Position numbers and translations under genes: made by a program. DNA of 64,000 nucleotides from Psychrobacter sp. Choline-02u-9 (lineage in GTDB: Bacteria > Pseudomonadota > Gammaproteobacteria > Pseudomonadales > Moraxellaceae), in the NCBI RefSeq assembly GCF_002836505.1, contig NZ_PJBF01000040.1, forward strand, positions 372,001 through 436,000, in the 5' to 3' direction. The notes under the pieces were generated by a model. It did no database searches. It was not told where the DNA came from and was given only the letters and a program-made list of their open reading frames with translations. Every line of letters starts with the position of its first letter. Positions within the stretch are counted from its first letter, which is position 1. Positions 63,775-64,000 of the stretch are shown in pieces.

Positions 63775-64000
63775 CTACTCTACAACTGCACTTTCAATGA
63801 CAGCATCTAATATATAAGCATACTTTTCATCAGCAGTATCATCTTTAGTTGGTTCACTGATCTCTGATAATTCATCGATATGTAGTGGATAGCGTTGTAA
63901 GCGCAATACTTCTTCGTGTTTGCTATCATGCTGATAGCCATCGATTTCACCAACGAATACTCGCCACTGTCCTTCGTGAGTTTTAATGCCCTGATCATTA
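63775..64000 (-). CDS. Hypothetical protein, C-terminal end only
   Basis: The minus-strand frame ends at a TAG (63775-63777) and is open to the window edge, so only the last 74 residues are seen. The sequence reads NDQGIKTHEGQWRVFVGEID and continues acidic. WRVFVGEIDGYQ looks like a beta strand pair, and the C-terminus is Asp/Glu-rich. I do not recognise it. A shorter frame on the same strand (63807-63998) is out of register with this one and is a shadow. Confidence 0.55.
   Translation of the reverse strand, partial: NDQGIKTHEGQWRVFVGEIDGYQHDSKHEEVLRLQRYPLHIDELSEISEPTKDDTADEKYAYILDAVIESAVVE

Noticed and set aside
63807..63998. 63-codon minus-strand frame at the window end
   Set aside because: Out of register with the longer frame that is open to the window edge and ends at 63775; it reads as AT-rich noise.

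Overview
The window looks like a chromosomal segment of a Psychrobacter-type gammaproteobacterium (Moraxellaceae). This rests on protein style and gene neighbourhoods: the ubiE-ubiJ-ubiB cluster, PilS/PilR, a GacA-like regulator, a two-domain polyphosphate:AMP phosphotransferase, an AlaA-like aminotransferase and a FFLEELY-type protein. Intergenic DNA is AT-rich and codon use is even across the window. There is no prophage, no complete insertion sequence and no CRISPR array. The mobile DNA seen is two near-identical 168-bp MITE copies in opposite orientation.

Layout. 1-7.1 kb: a truncated FAD oxidoreductase, an alpha/beta hydrolase, dapD, queE, a drug/metabolite exporter, two tandem TRIC-type membrane proteins and MITE copy 1. 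7.1-16.9 kb: recJ, a DUF697-like protein, a small lipoprotein, a HisC-like aminotransferase, uvrB, dps and a ZnT9-like CDF transporter. 17-20.4 kb: a thioesterase, a DUF2177 protein and a divergent LysR/MFS pair. 20.5-25.7 kb: a four-gene lipid-modification operon (SDR, flavin oxidoreductase, DUF1365, CFA-type methyltransferase). 26.3-33.3 kb: an aspartate aminotransferase, tRNA-Asn, an arsR-arsC-arsH-arsB operon divergent from a metallo-beta-lactamase/rhodanese protein, then tRNA-Val and tRNA-Asp. 33.4-40.8 kb: glutathione peroxidase, msrB, an unusual HTH-aminotransferase fusion, MITE copy 2, a PiT phosphate transporter and the PPK2-type phosphotransferase. 41-53.5 kb: ubiE/ubiJ/ubiB, ruvB, ruvA, fba, an Ala-rich lipoprotein, pgk, a DksA-like protein, thiE and a PBP7-type endopeptidase. 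53.9-64 kb: a GacA-like regulator, pilS/pilR, ctpA, gpmI, 6S RNA, fxsA, ruvC and the end of an unknown gene.

Most genes are conserved housekeeping or stress functions. Glycolysis (fba, pgk, gpmI), recombination and repair (ruvA, ruvB, ruvC, recJ, uvrB), ubiquinone synthesis and oxidative-stress defence (dps, gpx, msrB) are represented. The least ordinary items are regulatory. First, a Cro/C1-type HTH domain is fused to an AlaA-like aminotransferase, and three TTGCAA-type dyads overlap its predicted promoter. Second, arsR appears to have a leaderless transcript, with a 15-bp-arm operator spanning promoter and start codon. Several conserved proteins (RecJ, UbiE, PilR, the PPK2 protein, the exporter, CtpA) carry hydrophilic low-complexity insertions or extensions.
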